A stretch of 64,000 bases of DNA from the NCBI RefSeq assembly GCF_000466745.1, contig NZ_ANNI01000001.1:62001-126000 (forward strand). The letters run 5' to 3'. Shown piece after piece: positions 33,627 to 40,957 of the stretch. The stretch comes from Campylobacter concisus ATCC 51562. Lineage in GTDB: Bacteria; Campylobacterota; Campylobacteria; Campylobacterales; Campylobacteraceae. Both the position numbers and the translations under genes were made by a program. The notes below the pieces were generated by a model, which saw only the letters and a list, made by a program, of their open reading frames with translations, did not search any database and had not been told where the DNA came from. Every line of letters starts with the position of its first letter. Within the stretch, counting starts at the first letter, position 1.

Positions 33627-35630
33627 ATGTGGGTAAGTTCTAAGCAAGCGGCGGAAATTTTGGGCGTGAAATACGACGCTTTAATGAAAGCAATCAAGCG
33701 TGCAGAACAAGCAGGCAAAAAAATTTGCTCAATAAAACCTAATATATTAGGTTTTATCTACACCGACGGTATAGGTCGAGGCGGCAAAACCCTCCAAATC
33801 TGGATCGACGATGCCGTAACAAACGACGACCCAAGCAAAAAGGAGTCAGACGATGAGAAAAATAGCCTTGATCGCGGTTTGGATCATAGCCGCGGTAGCG
33901 ATAGCGCCGATTTTTGCAGCGCTGTGGATAGCGCAGTTAGCGATGGATATATTATGGACGGTAGCGGCTGCTGCGAGCGCGGCGGCGATAGCCGTAATCT
34001 GCTTTGCGGAGCGCAAGCTTGCGAAAAAATAGAGGCCAAAAGCGCGAGCCAAGATCAGGTAAAGATAAAAATCGAGGATTTAGAAAATATGAATAAGCTA
34101 AAAGCCGTGCGCGAGCTAAAAAACTGCCCAAAAGGCATGAGTAAGACTATATGGGGTAAAGGAGTAGCGAAAAAATACGGAGTTAGTTTAAAGACGCTTT
34201 ACGAATGGGTGAAACTAAACAAAAAAGAGGACGTAGAGATAGAAGACGATGAGTTAAGCATTGATTTTAGGGCTAGTTTTAATAGTTCTAGCTTTGAAAT
34301 GAAAGCTTTAGAGTGGGCGGTTGGGTTTATGTTACATAATCCTTTGAGCTCTAAAAGGTTCGTTTACGAAAAGCTTGAAATTTACGCAAAAGAGAACGAG
34401 CTAAATATAGGCTCTTATCAAAGTTTTGCGAGATTAACGGCGAGCGCTGAAATAAAAGCCATGCTGCTTCGCGCAACCGCCGGAGATAGAGGGGTGAGAA
34501 ACGAGATAGCCTCTCATATCATCAGGGATCTAAACTGCTACGAGAGTATGGAGCTAGTTTGCGGCGATCAGATAGTATTTGATTTTGATGCTATCGGCCC
34601 CGACGGAGAGGTGCTAAATCCAAACGCTTACGTATGGATAGATATGGGAAGCGGAGCGATAATCGGCGTGGACGTAACGTTTGGCAAATATAACCGCCTA
34701 AGCGTAGGAAGGAGCCTAAAAAACGCACTAAGATTCGGTATGGCGGACGCCATATACACCGATAACGGCAAGCCAGAGCTTAGTAACTACATAGAGCAGG
34801 TAAGGAGTCAGCTAAGCGGCATAAAATTTAGAGACTTCGACGATCTTGCGCCAAACATGATACACAAAAAAGCAAAGCCAGGAAACTCGCGCGCAAAACC
34901 TATCGAAAATATTTTTAACCACGTTCAAAGACGTATGGCTGAAATGATCATATCAGAGTGCGGCGGTGGGGTGAGCTACCATAAAGACAAACGCGAAAAT
35001 CAAGAAATTTTAAAAAAATATATGAAAGAAAATCCTCTGAATTTCGATGATTTTATAAGCTACTTTGAAAAGGCGGTCAGGTGGTGGAACGAGCACTATA
35101 ACGAAAGTCGCAAAATCTATCCTATGAAAAGTTTTCTTGAAAAGTTAGAAGCTAAACCAAAGGCGGTATTCGACGAAACGACGCTTGATTTTATATTTAG
35201 CGAAAGAAGAGCCATCAAGGTAAAAAATAGCGGCGTAACGCTAACGATAATGGGGCAAAAACGCACTTATAGCCATCCTAGACTTTGCAAATTTAACGGC
35301 GAAACGGTGGAAGTGCGCATAAACGAGAACGACTACGAGAGAGTAAATATCGTGGATATGGATAGCCACAGAGCGCTATGCGAGGCAAATATCATAGATA
35401 GGATAGATCCAAGAGATCACGAAAAAGTAAAAGCGCAAATCGCTAAAAACGAAGCGGTGATTAAAGCCGTGAAAGCGGCGTTTGGCTACTACTCTAACCT
35501 ATACAAAAAGCCAAGTGCGATGAACGCGTATTCAAGTGTGGCGCACGAAACCAAGGTAAAAAATGAGAAAACTAGAAAAATTAATAAAAAAATAGCGATG
35601 AGCAACGAAGAGTTGCTTAATGCTATGTGA
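33627..35630 (+). CDS. Mu-type DDE transposase (gene A)
   Basis: 667 residues. N-terminal winged-helix-like domain (SSKQAAEILGVKYDALMKAI), linker, then a second HTH region (GKGVAKKYGVSLKTLYEW, about 176-194) for end binding. The catalytic RNase H fold has Asp314 (VCGDQIVFDF), Asp379 (AIYTDNGKP) and Glu427 (RAKPIENIF), matching MuA D269/D336/E392 in order and spacing. It is followed by a beta-barrel and a basic C-terminus for B interaction. It joins phage ends to target DNA. The linker (about 76-135) is Ser/Asp/Gly/Cys-rich and is also read in another frame (33853-34032). Confidence 0.93.
   Translation: MWVSSKQAAEILGVKYDALMKAIKRAEQAGKKICSIKPNILGFIYTDGIGRGGKTLQIWIDDAVTNDDPSKKESDDEKNSLDRGLDHSRGSDSADFCSAVDSAVSDGYIMDGSGCCERGGDSRNLLCGAQACEKIEAKSASQDQVKIKIEDLENMNKLKAVRELKNCPKGMSKTIWGKGVAKKYGVSLKTLYEWVKLNKKEDVEIEDDELSIDFRASFNSSSFEMKALEWAVGFMLHNPLSSKRFVYEKLEIYAKENELNIGSYQSFARLTASAEIKAMLLRATAGDRGVRNEIASHIIRDLNCYESMELVCGDQIVFDFDAIGPDGEVLNPNAYVWIDMGSGAIIGVDVTFGKYNRLSVGRSLKNALRFGMADAIYTDNGKPELSNYIEQVRSQLSGIKFRDFDDLAPNMIHKKAKPGNSRAKPIENIFNHVQRRMAEMIISECGGGVSYHKDKRENQEILKKYMKENPLNFDDFISYFEKAVRWWNEHYNESRKIYPMKSFLEKLEAKPKAVFDETTLDFIFSERRAIKVKNSGVTLTIMGQKRTYSHPRLCKFNGETVEVRINENDYERVNIVDMDSHRALCEANIIDRIDPRDHEKVKAQIAKNEAVIKAVKAAFGYYSNLYKKPSAMNAYSSVAHETKVKNEKTRKINKKIAMSNEELLNAM
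33732..33757. promoter_or_regulatory. Perfect 26-bp palindrome inside the transposase gene
   Basis: Half-site ATAAAACCTAATA followed by its exact reverse complement. It shares CTAAT..ATTAG with the operator in the early promoter. It sits about 1.3 kb from the left end, comparable to Mu's internal operator/enhancer (IAS), though inside A rather than before it. Likely a repressor/Ner operator or transposition enhancer. Confidence 0.6.
33853..34032 (+). CDS. Nested out-of-frame gene for a 59-residue two-helix membrane protein
   Basis: Lies wholly inside the transposase gene, in the +1 frame. AAAAAGGAG stands 7 bp before ATG 33853, a strong SD. The product starts MRKIALIAVWIIAAVAIAPI and has two hydrophobic helices separated by a short turn (QLAMDIL), ending in a basic tail (ERKLAKK). 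Ala/Ile/Val content is far above chance. The overlapped transposase residues form a low-complexity linker, as expected if selection acts on this frame. The size and shape would suit a holin, antiholin or superinfection-exclusion peptide; the function is unknown. Confidence 0.6.
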   Translation: MRKIALIAVWIIAAVAIAPIFAALWIAQLAMDILWTVAAAASAAAIAVICFAERKLAKK

Positions 35631-35676
35631 GCAAGCGAATGAGCGGAGTATATCGCGAAAGCGATACGAGCGATGG
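35631..35676. repeat. Copy 1 of repeated hairpin element (before gene B)
   Basis: Starts just after the transposase stop: GCAAGCGAATGAGCGGAGTA, then stem TATCGC-GAAA-GCGATA, then CGAGCGATGG. Nearly the same 44-46 bp occur at 53707-53750. The GNRA-type tetraloop suggests an RNA structure between A and B. Confidence 0.75.
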
Positions 35677-35706
35677 ATATAAAAATAAACCTTATAAGGA
35701 GAATTT

Positions 35707-36612
35707 ATGAGTATCAGTTTAAAAGAAAAATTTGAGCTTTGCCAAGCTTACGGCGAAACGCTAGAAACGATAGGCAAAGCCATAGGCAAAGGCGGGGGAA
35801 CGGTAAGCGGCGTCATAAACGGCAAATACGCTTCGTCTAAGGCCGAACTTTACGAGACGGCGATCGAGGCGTATTTGGATAGGGTCTTGGCGGCAAACGC
35901 CGAAAAAAAAGAGGCAAAGACGCCTAAAAGCGAAGTTTGGCTAAGCACGGCGCAAGAAAAGATTAGAGATAGGATTTTTAAAATGAACGGCTCTAATCTT
36001 AGTTTTTTCGAGCTAATTTTAGGCGAAAGCGGTATGGGAAAGACCTTTTTACTAGAAATGACGGCGCACGAGCTTGACGGAGTATACGTCAAAGCTCGCA
36101 AAAGCCTAAGCGCAAGCGCATTTATGAGCCTACTTTTACGGGCTATCGGCGAAAAACCGAGCGGAAACATGGACGATAAATTTGAAGCCTTTTGCGAGGC
36201 TATAACGCAGAGCAAAACAAGGCTAATAATCGTGGACGAAGCCGATTTGTTCGTAAAGGACAACGACTTAACGTTCGAGAGAAAATTTGAGCTTTTAAGG
36301 GAAATTTACGAGTACGGTAAACGAAATAACCTAGGTATAGCTGTGATAGCAGTAGGTCTTGGAGTGCTTAAAAAACGTATAGATAAGCTCGGCGGCTATT
36401 TACAAAGCAGGCTTACTTATTCTCCAGAGATGGTTTTAAGCAGGGACGAGCTCATAAAAATCGGTCAAATGAACGGAATAGAGGGAGAGATAGCGGAGTT
36501 TTTAGCCGAAGGTGACAATGCGAGGCTATATGAAAAAACGTCGCTAAATCTGGCTTTGGGATACGAAGCAAAAGTGGCAGCGAATCTAGTATATCAAACA
36601 AGGAGGGCGTAA
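35707..36612 (+). CDS. MuB-like AAA+ target-selection ATPase (gene B)
   Basis: 301 residues. The N-terminal HTH-like region (about 1-60, LETIGKAIGKGGGTVSGVIN) is followed by an AAA+ domain with Walker A LILGESGMGKTFLLEM (about 103-118), Walker B RLIIVDEADLF (about 172-182) and a sensor segment AVIAVGLGVLKKR. MuB forms ATP filaments on DNA, delivers targets to the transposase and confers target immunity. An AAGGAG SD precedes the ATG. The stop touches the next ATG (1-bp overlap at 36612). Confidence 0.92.
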   Translation: MSISLKEKFELCQAYGETLETIGKAIGKGGGTVSGVINGKYASSKAELYETAIEAYLDRVLAANAEKKEAKTPKSEVWLSTAQEKIRDRIFKMNGSNLSFFELILGESGMGKTFLLEMTAHELDGVYVKARKSLSASAFMSLLLRAIGEKPSGNMDDKFEAFCEAITQSKTRLIIVDEADLFVKDNDLTFERKFELLREIYEYGKRNNLGIAVIAVGLGVLKKRIDKLGGYLQSRLTYSPEMVLSRDELIKIGQMNGIEGEIAEFLAEGDNARLYEKTSLNLALGYEAKVAANLVYQTRRA

Positions 36613-36848
36613 TGGCGGTAAATAGCGCAGTTAATAGAACACAAGCAGCGGGGCTAGTTAGGCTAGTGAGAGAATTTGAAGAGAAAGGATTTGAAATGAG
36701 AGTAAGTGCTAAAGGTGAACTATGGGGCATAAGGCGTGGAAGCATGATAAAAGGACAAAAGGCCGACTACTCAAAGAGCATGTTTAAGCTGGTAGGTAAA
36801 TATATCGTAAGAACCGCCGACGGCAAAGTGATCGATACGGCAGCTTAA
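36612..36848 (+). CDS. Hypothetical early phage protein, 78 residues
   Basis: Overlaps B by one base (TAATG arrangement), so it is coupled to it. Basic, soluble; LVREFEEKGFEMRVSAKGEL and GKYIVRTADGKVIDT suggest a small alpha/beta fold. No family recognised. The position among early replication genes suggests a DNA or host-takeover accessory. Confidence 0.65.
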   Translation: MAVNSAVNRTQAAGLVRLVREFEEKGFEMRVSAKGELWGIRRGSMIKGQKADYSKSMFKLVGKYIVRTADGKVIDTAA

Positions 36849-36859
36849 ATTTGATTTTT

Positions 36860-36880
36860 CGGGAGCTCTGCGGAGCTTCC
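36860..36880. other. GC-rich hairpin in the spacer after 36848
   Basis: GGGAGCTC/GGAGCTTCC stem with one G-T pair and a short loop, in the 63-bp gap before the next gene. It is followed by no clear T-run and is possibly a processing or weak termination signal. Confidence 0.35.
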
Positions 36881-36911
36881 TATAAAGTTAAATTTTAAGA
36901 AAGGAGAATAG

Positions 36912-37253
36912 ATGAAAACAGCGAGATTAGTGTTTGTTTCTACGCCCTATGCCAGTATCGAGTGCAAAGATCGGGACAGAAACTACTACGCTAAGCAAAT
37001 AGCGCAACAAGCTTGCGCTATCGTCAGAGCTAACGGCTACGAGCCTATCTCGCCCGTACTTACGTGGATGGATATATATAGCGAGCTTGAGCGTGAAAGA
37101 GTGATGAAAAACTGCGAAGAGCTGCTTAGAGTGTGCAGCTATTACTACCACCATCCGTGCAAGTGGAGCGATAAGAGTACAGGTATGGCGCAAGAGGCGG
37201 CGTGGGCTAAAGAATACGGCCTAAGCGAGCTTAAATTTAGTTTGTTCGAGTGA
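36912..37253 (+). CDS. DUF4406-like protein (nucleoside 2-deoxyribosyltransferase fold)
   Basis: 113 residues. It begins with a Rossmann-like strand RLVFVSTPYAS, then RNYYAKQIAQQACAIVRANG-YEPISPVL, and ends STGMAQEAAWAKEYG. This pattern is that of phage DUF4406/DUF7768 proteins, related in fold to nucleoside 2-deoxyribosyltransferases, often found in phage early regions. A role in nucleotide metabolism or defence evasion is possible but unproven. AAAGGAG SD lies before the ATG. Confidence 0.65.
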   Translation: MKTARLVFVSTPYASIECKDRDRNYYAKQIAQQACAIVRANGYEPISPVLTWMDIYSELERERVMKNCEELLRVCSYYYHHPCKWSDKSTGMAQEAAWAKEYGLSELKFSLFE

Positions 37254-37288
37254 TAGGCCTAATAAAAATTTTTAACGAGGAGTAAAAG

Positions 37289-37777
37289 ATGCAAATAAAT
37301 AGTTTTAGCGACGTAGACGTCGCTTTAAAAAGACTATGCGAAGTAAGCGTAGGTATAGAAAAAATTAACGGCGAAGTAACGCTTGAGTGTAACCGTATAA
37401 AAGAAGCTAGAAAGAGCGAAGTTGAAAGATTGGAAAGCGAAAAGAGCTACATCGAGCAGCAAATCACACTATTTTGTGAGGACAATAAGGCTGAATTTGC
37501 CGAAAAACGCTCAAAAGAATTTACCTTTGGAGAGATAGGATACCGCATAAGTAAGAGTGTAAGAATACCTAATGTAAAAGCCAAACTTGAAAGTTTGTTA
37601 AGCTCAATAAAGGCATTTGGATTAGGTAAAGAGTGCATTATATATGAAGAAAAGCCTAACAAGGAAGCACTTGCGGAGTTAAAAGACGAGGATCTAGTAA
37701 AACTTGGTCTTAAAAGAGTAGTGAAAGATAATTTTAGGATAGTGCCTAAGATAGAGAGCCTGGAGATAGGAAAATGA
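37289..37777 (+). CDS. gam: Gam-like host-nuclease inhibitor
   Basis: 162 residues, the usual length for Mu Gam. An N-terminal coiled-coil (VALKRLCEVSVGIEKINGEV through ERLESEKSYIEQQITLF) leads into the DNA-binding part with KRSKEFTFGEIGYRISKSV, then LIYEEKPNKEAL-type and VKLGLKRVVKDNFRI segments. Gam binds DNA ends as a Ku-like dimer and protects the phage genome from exonucleases. The SD AACGAGGAG precedes the ATG. Its stop overlaps the next small gene (ATGA). Confidence 0.9.
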   Translation: MQINSFSDVDVALKRLCEVSVGIEKINGEVTLECNRIKEARKSEVERLESEKSYIEQQITLFCEDNKAEFAEKRSKEFTFGEIGYRISKSVRIPNVKAKLESLLSSIKAFGLGKECIIYEEKPNKEALAELKDEDLVKLGLKRVVKDNFRIVPKIESLEIGK

Positions 37778-37902
37778 ACGAGATAAAGAGCTATTTTCAA
37801 ATCTATTGGAGTGAATATAAAAAGTTAAAAGATAGCAAAAATAGGCTTTTGCCTAGGTTTGTAAGACGAGAAAAATTAAAAATTTGTGTTAAAGGGCTTT
37901 AA
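37774..37902 (+). CDS. Small basic protein, 42 residues
   Basis: The ATG overlaps the gam stop (ATGA), indicating coupled translation. Product MNEIKSYFQIYWSEYKKLKD... with Arg/Lys-rich middle RLLPRFVRREKLK. The next ATG is 2 bp after its stop. No family recognised. Confidence 0.55.
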   Translation: MNEIKSYFQIYWSEYKKLKDSKNRLLPRFVRREKLKICVKGL

Positions 37903-37904
37903 AG

Positions 37905-38159
37905 ATGATAAGTTTTTTAATATGGGGGCTAATTTTAAACATTTATGCCTTTATCATAACTCTCATTGCTACTAGGATAGTAATTCCTAAATCTGAACGA
38001 AAAAGAGATTCTAAAAATATAGTTACAGCAGCGATAACTGTAATGCTAGTTCCTTACATGATGATGGTCTTATGTCTATGTGCCATGATAGTCCTAGCAG
38101 TTTGTAAATTTGACTATGAAGAGTTGAAGAAATTTAAAGAGAGGGCAAAAGGGCTTTAA
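37905..38159 (+). CDS. Small membrane protein, 84 residues
   Basis: Two transmembrane helices: FLIWGLILNIYAFIITLIAT (residues 4-23) and TAAITVMLVPYMMMVLCLCA (about 44-63). A basic loop lies between them and a charged tail follows. Phage early region; a role in exclusion or lysis control is possible, not shown. Its last codons form one arm of the following hairpin. Confidence 0.6.
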   Translation: MISFLIWGLILNIYAFIITLIATRIVIPKSERKRDSKNIVTAAITVMLVPYMMMVLCLCAMIVLAVCKFDYEELKKFKERAKGL

Positions 38160-38201
38160 GCCCTTTAAAGAGCGTTTTAAACCACTTTAACGCTCTTTAA
38201 A
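38148..38201 (+). terminator. Two overlapping, mutually exclusive hairpins (terminator/attenuator-like)
   Basis: AAAGGGCTT/AAGCCCTTT (38148-38166) shares its TTT with TTTAAAGAGCGTT/AACGCTCTTTAAA (38164-38201, perfect 13 bp). They lie at the end of the membrane-protein gene and before the next transcript segment. Forming one disfavours the other. Confidence 0.5.
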
Positions 38202-38225
38202 AGGTTTAATTTAAGGAAAGACGGT

Positions 38226-38429
38226 TTGACAACTAAACAAAGAATTCATCTTAATAATCTACACGAAAAAAAGAGAGCATCGTATCAAGCTAGACTTAAT
38301 AATGTCCTAAGCTACGATCTTAGTTTTTACCGCTTTAAAAACGGAAAGCTAAACGTATCAAAACTAGCTAGATGTAGTGGTTTAAGCCGTGGATTTTTAG
38401 AAAAACATTTATGGTTTAGAGGCTTATAA
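38226..38429 (+). CDS. Hypothetical small basic protein, possible DNA-binding
   Basis: 67 residues from a TTG start (TTAAGGAAAG as SD). Very basic. NVSKLARCSGLSRGFLEKHL in the C-terminal part looks like a helix-turn-helix. It lies 1 bp before gemA. It could be a late-gene regulator, the role played by Mor/C in Mu, but this is positional inference only. Confidence 0.55.
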   Translation: MTTKQRIHLNNLHEKKRASYQARLNNVLSYDLSFYRFKNGKLNVSKLARCSGLSRGFLEKHLWFRGL

Positions 38430-38430
38430 A

Positions 38431-38829
38431 ATGAGTAAAAAAGAAGAAATTTATAGAAAGCAGCTTTTGGCAATCATCCATACGCACCCGTTTTATAAAC
38501 ACGCAAAACAAAATGACGCATGGGGAGAATTTTTAAGCGCTTGGGACGTAAAAAGCTGCGCGCAGTTAAAAGTAAAAGAGCTTATAAATTTAATAGCCGT
38601 TATGGACGGTAAAGATAATCCAAAGTCCAGTACAGCAGAGTTTGCAACGCAAAGTCAAATATATGCCATAAAATCTCTTTGGCAAAGAGTGGCTAATGAT
38701 AAAAGCGACAAAGCCTTACTATTTTTCATAAAGCGGATAACTAAAAATTTATACCTAAAAATAGAGTATATAAAAAAGAGAGAGGCCTCAAAAATACTTA
38801 TAGTTTTAAAGAAGATGGAGAATAAATAA
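38431..38829 (+). CDS. gemA: GemA / Mu gp16-like regulatory protein (DUF1018)
   Basis: 132 residues. The arrangement fits the gp16 family: an N-terminal helix with RKQLLAIIHTHPFYKHAKQN and WGEFLSAWDVKSCAQLKVKE, then TQSQIYAIKSLWQRVANDKS and a helical C-terminus. In Mu, GemA affects host gene expression and DNA supercoiling. The stop is 1 bp before the zinc-ribbon ATG. Confidence 0.8.
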   Translation: MSKKEEIYRKQLLAIIHTHPFYKHAKQNDAWGEFLSAWDVKSCAQLKVKELINLIAVMDGKDNPKSSTAEFATQSQIYAIKSLWQRVANDKSDKALLFFIKRITKNLYLKIEYIKKREASKILIVLKKMENK

Positions 38830-38830
38830 A

Positions 38831-39016
38831 ATGCTTTGTCCTAAATGCGCATGCGAAAAAACGAGCGTTTTAAAAACGATTAAGGGACTAAAAAACATAA
38901 GAATGAGAAGATGCGAGGGCTGTGGATATAGCTGGATGACCGAAGAAAAGCCCATAAAAGACAAAGAACTAATAGAATACGCCGAATATATAGAGCGTAT
39001 CGAAGGTAAAAAATGA
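38831..39016 (+). CDS. Zinc-ribbon protein, 61 residues
   Basis: Cys pairs CPKC (residues 3-6) and CEGC near residue 29 flank a basic hairpin (LKNIRMRR), the layout of zinc-ribbon DNA/RNA-binding proteins. Small zinc-binding Ogr/Delta proteins activate late genes in P2-like phages, so a late activator is a plausible guess given the P2-like late genes. The spacing is closer to an NrdR-type ribbon. It overlaps the MuF gene by 4 bp. Confidence 0.65.
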   Translation: MLCPKCACEKTSVLKTIKGLKNIRMRRCEGCGYSWMTEEKPIKDKELIEYAEYIERIEGKK

Positions 39017-40227
39017 GATTTTTAAAAGCTTTAACTAGATACAAGATACTAAAATCAAGCGAAGATATAGAGTTTTTGCTACAAAACTACACCGCTACGC
39101 AGATAGAAAAACTAGAAACCATAACAGCCGAAATTTTAGCTATTAGCACCGAAAATACGGACAAAGAAACCCTAAAGAAGCTACTTTTAAACAAAGCCAA
39201 AAGTGCAAACATAGATGTGCTTCCTAGCGATCTTGAAAATTTATATATCATCTTATCCAAAAGAGCGCTAAAAAAAGTGGCCGAAAGCATGAATAAAACT
39301 CTATCATTCGTATTTGACGAGATAGATGCGGATGCAGTGGAGGCGATGAGAAAGAGCTTTTACTGGATGGGCAAAGAGTATAACGAAAATCTGCAAAGCA
39401 GGCTAAAAGATAAGATAGAGGGCGTTTTTAAAGGCGAGATAGAGCTTGATGAGATCGGCGCAGAGCTAAAGAGGGAATTTGGCTCTATAATAAGCGCGGA
39501 TGAGAGTTATTTTAAGGGAGTGAGCGATCATATAGCATTGCAGGCTAGAAACGTCGCTACCGTAACGCAAGGGGCTAAATACGGCGTAAAATATTATAAA
39601 ATTTTAGCTATTATGGACGCTAGAACGACACAAATTTGCCGCTCGATGCACGGACGCATAATCCCAGCCACACATCTTGAAGCACAAGCGGAAAAAATAC
39701 TAAACGCAAATAGCCTAGCTAGCAAAAAAGCGGCCGCAGCGTGGAGAAGTGAAGCGTATTTAGGCAAAAGCGATAAAATGGATAGTAATTTTGGACTTCC
39801 GCCTTATCACTTTCGCTGCCGCACGGAAGCCGTGCCGGTATGGGTTGATGAAGAAGAGATAGATGGCGTAAAGATGAGAAATACACAGCCCTTTTACGAA
39901 AGTGAGATTATAAAACATATAGATAAAACGGGCGTTGAAAGATATGCAAACAAAAAGACTTACAATCACTCTGTAAGTTCATCAAAAAGAAACGTAAGCC
40001 CAGCAGATACTATAAAAGCACTCAACTCTATCTTAAAGATAGCTCCACACAGAGGACATGCAAACAGAAGCGTAGCTGTAAGCCAAAACGGCTATTTTAT
40101 GGTGTTCGATGGTGATTATTTATATAATATATTTAAACCGAGCGATAATCTGGAAAGATATTTTAAGAGAAGCGCGGTTTTAGATAAAGCGGAGATTATA
40201 AAATGGAAATTTGCAATATTTGCCTAG
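39013..40227 (+). CDS. MuF/gp30-like minor head protein with extra C-terminal domain (candidate toxin)
   Basis: 404 residues. The central MuF (SPP1 gp7/Mu gp30) domain is clear: AIMDARTTQICRSMHGRIIP (about 195-214) and NFGLPPYHFRCRTEAVPVWV (about 255-275) with a Cys/His site. After residue about 300 an added domain reads PADTIKALNSILKIAPHRGH, NRSVAVSQNGYFMVFDGDYL and IFKPSDNLERYF. MuF proteins commonly carry nuclease-type toxin domains at this position. The next gene starts inside this one's 3' end (25-bp overlap), as expected for an immunity partner. MuF is needed for head assembly and DNA injection. The toxin activity is inferred. Confidence 0.8.
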   Translation: MRFLKALTRYKILKSSEDIEFLLQNYTATQIEKLETITAEILAISTENTDKETLKKLLLNKAKSANIDVLPSDLENLYIILSKRALKKVAESMNKTLSFVFDEIDADAVEAMRKSFYWMGKEYNENLQSRLKDKIEGVFKGEIELDEIGAELKREFGSIISADESYFKGVSDHIALQARNVATVTQGAKYGVKYYKILAIMDARTTQICRSMHGRIIPATHLEAQAEKILNANSLASKKAAAAWRSEAYLGKSDKMDSNFGLPPYHFRCRTEAVPVWVDEEEIDGVKMRNTQPFYESEIIKHIDKTGVERYANKKTYNHSVSSSKRNVSPADTIKALNSILKIAPHRGHANRSVAVSQNGYFMVFDGDYLYNIFKPSDNLERYFKRSAVLDKAEIIKWKFAIFA

Positions 40228-40520
40228 GTAACGGCTGGACGATAGAGAGCGCTAAAAACGCCAGTTTGGGTAAAGGTATGGAGATTGAAATTTTTGCTCA
40301 ATTTGAAGTGCTTAATGATGATATTACCTGGATTTATGACATTGTCCTCCCAAGCGATGAGGCTATAAGTGAATGTAAAAAGATCGCTATGTTTAATAAA
40401 GCTTGTAAGTTTGTTGTTTATGATCTTGATAAAAGTGGCGACAATTGGATAAAAAAAGAGAGTTTTAGCGGTACTTTTATAGACGCATTAGAATACATAA
40501 AAGAAAATTTCAAAGTATAA
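40203..40520 (+). CDS. Small acidic protein overlapping MuF; candidate immunity protein
   Basis: 105 residues, acidic, soluble (EIEIFAQFEVLNDDITWIYD, YDLDKSGDNWIKKE, ALEYIKENFKV). No recognised family. It starts 25 bp before the MuF stop and ends 1 bp before the next head gene. Overlap with a MuF gene that has an added C-terminal domain is the only functional hint: it would neutralise that domain in the lysogen. Alternatively it is a phage structural accessory. Confidence 0.6.
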   Translation: MEICNICLGNGWTIESAKNASLGKGMEIEIFAQFEVLNDDITWIYDIVLPSDEAISECKKIAMFNKACKFVVYDLDKSGDNWIKKESFSGTFIDALEYIKENFKV

Positions 40521-40521
40521 A

Positions 40522-40947
40522 ATGAAAAATATCGACAAATTTTTAAAAGACTTCCTTTTTAGAGTGGGTTCGGGCGTAGCGCAGGTCGCCAAAGAAAAAA
40601 CAGCACCTATAAGAACAGGCAATCTCAAAAGAGACATAAGGGTCTTTGAGGTAACCGCCAGCGAGGTAACAGTAGGCAATACCCTAAAAGCAAAATACGC
40701 TAAATACGTCCACGGCGGCACGAGAGCGCACGTAATAAAACCCAAAAATAAAAAAGCTTTAGCCAATAAAAAAGCGGGATTATTTTTTGGTAAAAAGGTA
40801 AATCACCCCGGCATAAAGGCAAATCCTTATCTTCTAAACGCTTGGAATATCTACAAAAACGGCGGTTTAAAACGTGCCAGCGATGAGCTAGCACAAAATG
40901 TAGGCAAAGAGATAGTAAAAGAGATAAAAGTGATTTTAAAAAATTAA
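40522..40947 (+). CDS. Phage virion morphogenesis / HK97 gp10-like protein
   Basis: 141 residues. PIRTGNLKRDIRVFEVTASE followed by VTVGNTLKAKYAKYVHGGTR matches the gp10-like tail-completion fold (RTGxLRxSI..., then Y.xxVExGT-type). It is very basic, with KPKNKKALANKKAGLF. It probably sits at the head-tail connector. It is the last plus-strand gene before the leftward lipoprotein and terminase block. Confidence 0.75.
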   Translation: MKNIDKFLKDFLFRVGSGVAQVAKEKTAPIRTGNLKRDIRVFEVTASEVTVGNTLKAKYAKYVHGGTRAHVIKPKNKKALANKKAGLFFGKKVNHPGIKANPYLLNAWNIYKNGGLKRASDELAQNVGKEIVKEIKVILKN

Positions 40948-40957
40948 TAAAACATAG

